NCBI GenBank assembly: GCA_013399695.1
Contig: VXAU01001352.1
Coordinates: 438,404 to 502,403, forward strand
Source: Formicarius rufipectus
Lineage: Eukaryota; Chordata; Aves; Passeriformes; Formicariidae
Direction of reading: 5' to 3'
DNA length: 64,000 nt
The translations under genes and the position numbers were made by a program. Under the pieces are notes generated by a model. It was not told the origin of the DNA. It made no database searches and saw only the letters and a program-made list of their open reading frames with translations. Below are positions 59,769-64,000 of this stretch, piece after piece. Every line of letters begins with the position of its first letter. Position 1 is the first letter of the stretch.

Positions 59769-61879
59769 AGTTCCTGCTATTTAGGAAAATAGTAGGAAAA
59801 GTGCAAAACTTTATGTCTAGACCCTCAGAGGTTCAGCAAGAAGGTAAGTGGAAGAGGCAATAAAGCACATTTAGATCAAAGCTAAGCAACTAGGGGTCTG
59901 TGAGCCAGGTCTGACCCACAGGAAATTTCTATCCAGACCCCAAGTGGGCAAATAAAAGAGAAATAAAGGGCTTTGAAGGCAACTGCACATGTGCTTTGCC
60001 CTGGGATATGCTATTGCTTGTGAGTCAGGGGGGCAGCCCAGACACCTGAGAGAGATGGGGGGGGTGGAAAATCTGCCTTTTGATATTTGTTTGGTTGATT
60101 GTTTGGTTGTTGGTTTTTCACACATAACTGGCTGAATTATAGTAATAAGTTTTAGGTTCCCTATTAGCAAAAGACCTTAATTCTTTTCTTCTTCAGAAAT
60201 AGCTCTGTCTCCCAAAGAACAGTGGTCCTGTCAAGCAGGATAAATCCTTTTTGGTTTGTTTGTTTTCTAATTGTAACGTTGTATAAAGTTACAAGAAGGG
60301 TTCACCTCTTATTTGTAGAAGGGACATTACTGCAGTTGTCTGAGGAAAACACGGTAACATGTAAATTATTTAAAGGCTGAAACAGACACTTGCACAAGTC
60401 ATTAAACTACCCTGTGTCTTAGAACACAGCAAGGATATCTCTGGGATATTTATCTGAGGGCTCTGCAGGTTAAAGGGGAAATGGAGTCAGCAGAAAAAGG
60501 TGCATATAGAAAGAGCAATTATTCACAAAATAAAAATGAGGATAGTGGTTAGAAGTGTCAGCATATATATCTGAAATGCCTTTGGTGTGGCTATTACTTA
60601 TGAAAAAAGTATTACTGCCATTTTGCACTATGTTCCATGGAGTTATTTCATAGTAACCATGACTTGCATGGCGTTCATCTGCATGGAAAACCTGCAAAGA
60701 AACCTCAAACCACCTAGTGAAATGTGGAAACATCTCCCAGCAATCTGAGATTTATAATCTTTGACAAACATCAACCTAAACAGGGTTTAATAATGCTCTG
60801 CACTAGTATACCTCATCTCCATTTACCTTCATGAATCAGTAAGAACATTCAAGCCTCATGTTCAGTGTGTGGGTTTGAAAGTCTTAATCTGATGATGTAG
60901 GCTAACAATATCCTCTGCTCCAACCCATAAAAAGTAAGATCACAAGCTCAGGTTATGGCCTCACTTGGAAGTCTGAAGGCCAGCCAGGGGCAGCTCTGTT
61001 TTCCAGGACTGTCCAAAAAATTGCCTTATTTTCAGGTAGAACTTGTCCCTCATCTCAGCAACAGCCACTGAAATTTGCAGATTTTTTTTTCCGGACATGC
61101 TCTAGTTGATTCTGTAATTTCTTCGCAGGGGAAAGACTTATTACAAGGATTAGGCAAAAATCAGACCCAAGGATATTCCATCATCTCAACAAATATTTGA
61201 CTTCAAACCAGAAAAAGAAAACAATAAAAACAGGTCAACTGACAAAGCTGTGCATGGACGGAATAAAACTGTTCAGTCTGATTTCATCCACTTTACCATA
61301 TGCAAAAACACCACATACCACTTGAGAAACTAGATTCAAAATAAAGAACTTAAAACTGTGACATTTCAATACTACTAAAAGACTTTCTTTGGGAGGTTAT
61401 GGAGGGAGACATTTACTAAACATGATCAAAATGTCCTCCATTATTCAAAAGGTTTCAATTCCAGTGGAGAGAATAATAGTGCAATAAAATTTTTCCATGA
61501 CGTATTTTAAAGCCTGTTTGAAAAAAAATAATTGTAAAGAAACCATTTTAAACTAATCCAGATATAGAATACAAACTTCTCATTGAGGCGCTGTTTTTAA
61601 ATTTCCAATGGGGTGACTTGGCAGATCTAGAAATAGGGGGAAGTGATCTGAGGAGAAGAAAGAAGAGTACACTTCCCACTTCTGACAGCTGAGAGATCAG
61701 GCTTTGCCTTGTGAAATAAATTCAGTCATGCCAGTAAGATGGTCCAGCACTGAGTAGAGATTTACTTAAAGAGCTGAGGTTTGTAACCATCAGGGCAATA
61801 ACCACTCTCATTTTCCTACAGCTTGTTCCTTTGCAAAATGTCTGCTGTTCTTTTGTCACCTGGGCAACTCAAGGCTTGT

Positions 61880-61918
61880 TTTTCTTTTTTTTGTTTTTTT
61901 TTTGGTTTTTTTTTTAAC
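61880..61918. repeat. Poly-T-rich tract
   Basis: T-runs broken by single C, G or GG. Could be the inverted tail of a retroposon, but no body is recognisable. Confidence 0.9.
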
Positions 61919-63525
61919 GAACTGTAGATTCACTAAAAAATTAACCTATTCGTGGCATCTGGTGAAATCATCTTATGAAAGAGTGTCTTAGCCTCAGGTT
62001 GAAGCTTTTCAGTGCACCTGATTCAGACCTGAGGCTTCAACCAAGGTCTCCACATGCTTGTGAGTGCCCTGATTTGACAGAATAATGTATGCTTGAAGGT
62101 TTTTACTTTTCCATCTCGAAATATAAATAGTTCACTGTTCAGCAAGCCAGAAAGAGAACTTTTCCTACTACTTGTCCCACTGTGCCTGGTAACTTTGACT
62201 AGGGAAAAAATTCTAAACAGCAGCAGAGAAACTTCATGAGCCTGTAACTCACTGTGCATAAGTACATCTTTTCTGTTTGAGAATTGTCTGCTGCAAATTC
62301 TTATGAACAATTTCTGTAAGTGCTCGGCAAGCCCACAGGGAGCTCTGTAGGCATTCCAGATGTAAGCTGAGACTGGTTTGTCTCTCTCAGGAGAAGAGGG
62401 GCTGAATGCAGAGGTTACATGATATTCCATGAGTTGTTTGGATGGGAGAGCTGCCACTTTAGCATAGCATGAACACTGCTTCTCCTGTGGTGGCTGCCTG
62501 GTGTTTGCATTGTATCTGGCTCATTTTCATTTTAGAATCATGAAAACTGAAAGGATGTTTCCCAAGCTACTTTGAGGAGGAAAGATGCTTGATACAGAAA
62601 AAAAGTATGAGGTACATGGGGAGCAAAGGTATGATGAAGGTTGATCAGAATTTATTTTTTTTTTAACAATTAGTATCTTCCAAGGATAAAGAATAATCTC
62701 TAATGTAGGTGATGAGTGACTTCCTATCACTCAACACTAATTCTAATAAAAAGAAGTGTTGAAATTCTTCAAGAAAGTACAGCTACAGTAAATCCCTAAA
62801 TACCTAAATGCTAACTCCAATAGGATTGAAACTTTATGAGAAAAATTTGACTTTTAATGCTATTAGGTCAATACAGACTTTAAAATAATAGGAATTACAG
62901 GTTCTGAAAATAAATTTTTAGCCTTAGTGCTTTGATAAAGATCTGTGACCCCTGGCCCTTTAAAAATTGAACTTAGGCTGTAAAAATATCACTTCTTATT
63001 GATCACATGGTTATTAAAGTCAGTCAAATGCTCAATTTATATGTCAAACACTTGTAATATTTCCTGTAAATATTAGAACAGAAGAAGAACGTGATCATAT
63101 TTTGTTCAGTTGCATTAGATTTATTCAACTTTTCACCACTGAGAAATAATAAAAGTGGCAATAAATAATGCATTAAATATGCCAAGCACTTATCAGGGCT
63201 AAATTAATTTACATCTGCATCTTGTACAAGGTGTTTGCATGCATTAGTTGGTGTATATGAAGGCAGGAACGTGCCCATCCATGTCACAGGACTGCGACAG
63301 GATAAAAGTACCGGGAGGTCTCATTGTCTCCTCTCAGTTCACCTTCCCACTCCCTGCCACACACTTGCAGCCCTGGGAAGGTATGGCATATTTGTTGAAC
63401 CTCAAAGAGAAGGAGGAAACCTGATAAGTCAACGGATATTCATTAAATGCTAAAGGCAGGTTTTAAAGTACCTCCAATATATATTGCTCCTAATGACATT
63501 CAAGTGAGCTTACAAGGCAGGTCAG

Positions 63526-63547
63526 GGGGGAGATCTTTAGATCCCCC
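63526..63547. other. Short G/C hairpin
   Basis: GGGGGAGATCT and AGATCCCCC form a nine-pair stem with one bulged A and a TT loop. Only a local structure; it is not followed by a T-run and has no assigned role. Confidence 0.7.
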
Positions 63548-64000
63548 AGGCTCCCCCAAGATGCCTTTCCATAACCAAATGCTTTCACATGAGTAATCGA
63601 AAGAAACCTTTAGTCAACCACTGGGGAGTCTTTGCAGCCTGGCTTCGATTGGAGTCTGAGTGGAGGCCTGTGAGCGGGAGGTGTTTGTAAGCATTTCTAA
63701 TGGCATTTTGATGTACATGTACAAAATTGATGTCGGAAGGATCATTGTAAACTCCCAAACAGTGGAATATTGAGGACATTTTCAGGTGGCAGTCAGATTC
63801 TGGCTGGGTGAGCCCAGTATATTTTCTCATGTCACAGTTGATTAGGTTCACAGGGAAGTGGAAAGAGTAAAAAATTCTCTTATTACTGCAGCAATGCCAT
63901 ATCAGCCTCTTTTCCCTTTGAATGCAACATTAGTTTTTGTCCAGAACTCTAACTGCTTTCTACAGTTTGGGGAATTGTAAAGCAGAAACAATTTTCCCAG

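Larger units (their letters stand above)
47450..64000 (+). other. POU6F2: POU6F2 intron downstream of the poly-Q exon (partial)
   Basis: From the donor to the window edge no further exon was recognised. The next family exon, starting LVNNPLASQ with an alanine run, is absent from all frames I inspected, so the intron is at least 16.5 kb. It carries few interspersed repeats compared with the upstream intron: only old relics and simple repeats. The stretches 47459-48859, 48976-54103, 54961-57464 and 57696-64000 otherwise contain nothing I can assign. The 144-codon minus-strand frame at 62023-62457 has no recognised homology. Confidence 0.75.

Noticed and set aside
59880..59990. Possible DNA-transposon relic (GGGGTCTGTGAGCCAGGTCT region)
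   Set aside because: A faint resemblance to old repeats with 'ggggtc-gtgggccagatctggccc', but too short and diverged to support.
62023..62457. 144-codon minus-strand frame as a novel gene
   Set aside because: No recognised domain, promoter or splice context; length is within reach of chance for this window.
1..64000. CRISPR arrays, bacterial operons, phage or toxin systems
   Set aside because: None present; regular repeats here are microsatellites and the sequence is plainly vertebrate nuclear DNA.

Overview
The window is vertebrate nuclear DNA from a bird, most likely a passerine. The evidence is a diagnostic set of repeats: a tRNA-Ile-derived SINE with a CR1-like tail near the left edge (321-448, matching the passerine family TguSINE1 as I remember it), two CR1 LINE fragments (15100-16259 on +, 17620-18022 on -), and a 518-bp solo LTR of ERVL type (26342-26859 on -). 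There are also several very old CR1/L2/L3/MIR-type relics. Apart from these the DNA is AT-rich and full of stops. There are no operons, phage genes, CRISPR arrays, rRNA genes or functional tRNA genes.

Only one protein-coding segment can be supported: a 302-nt internal exon on the + strand at 47148-47449, with a clear splice acceptor and donor. It encodes a glutamine/serine/proline-rich stretch that starts TSSLNSQLQQLQ and ends PSQSPGHGLPSPLT...NPLQ. I recognise it as the poly-Q transactivation-region exon of POU6F2 (retina-derived POU-domain factor 1), a homeodomain transcription factor known for very long introns. The flanking 47.1 kb and 16.6 kb are therefore read as POU6F2 introns. The neighbouring exons (the one ending ...LPLQNLQ and the one starting LVNNPLASQ) were not found in the window.

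Layout: 1-450 holds a (TTTGC)n array and the SINE. 5.9-10.4 kb is a cluster of ancient LINE relics with simple repeats. 15.1-18.0 kb carries the two younger CR1 pieces and an AT-rich triplet array. 26.3-26.9 kb is the solo LTR. 30.0-30.25 kb is a quarter-kilobase polypurine tract. 31.4-32.2 kb looks like a possible conserved non-coding block and contains a compact 15-bp hairpin. 32.6 kb has a TTCC array, and 35.1, 46.2 and 48.9 kb have MIR-like relics. 42.7-43.0, 44.5-44.9 and 54.4-55.0 kb are further enhancer-like candidates. 57.5 kb has another ancient LINE relic.

I found no previously undescribed system. The best leads are possible regulatory blocks inside the POU6F2 introns, the interrupted poly-Q tract, the purine tract, and the lineage-informative insertions. 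Family matches are from memory of consensus sequences, and boundaries of old repeats are approximate.
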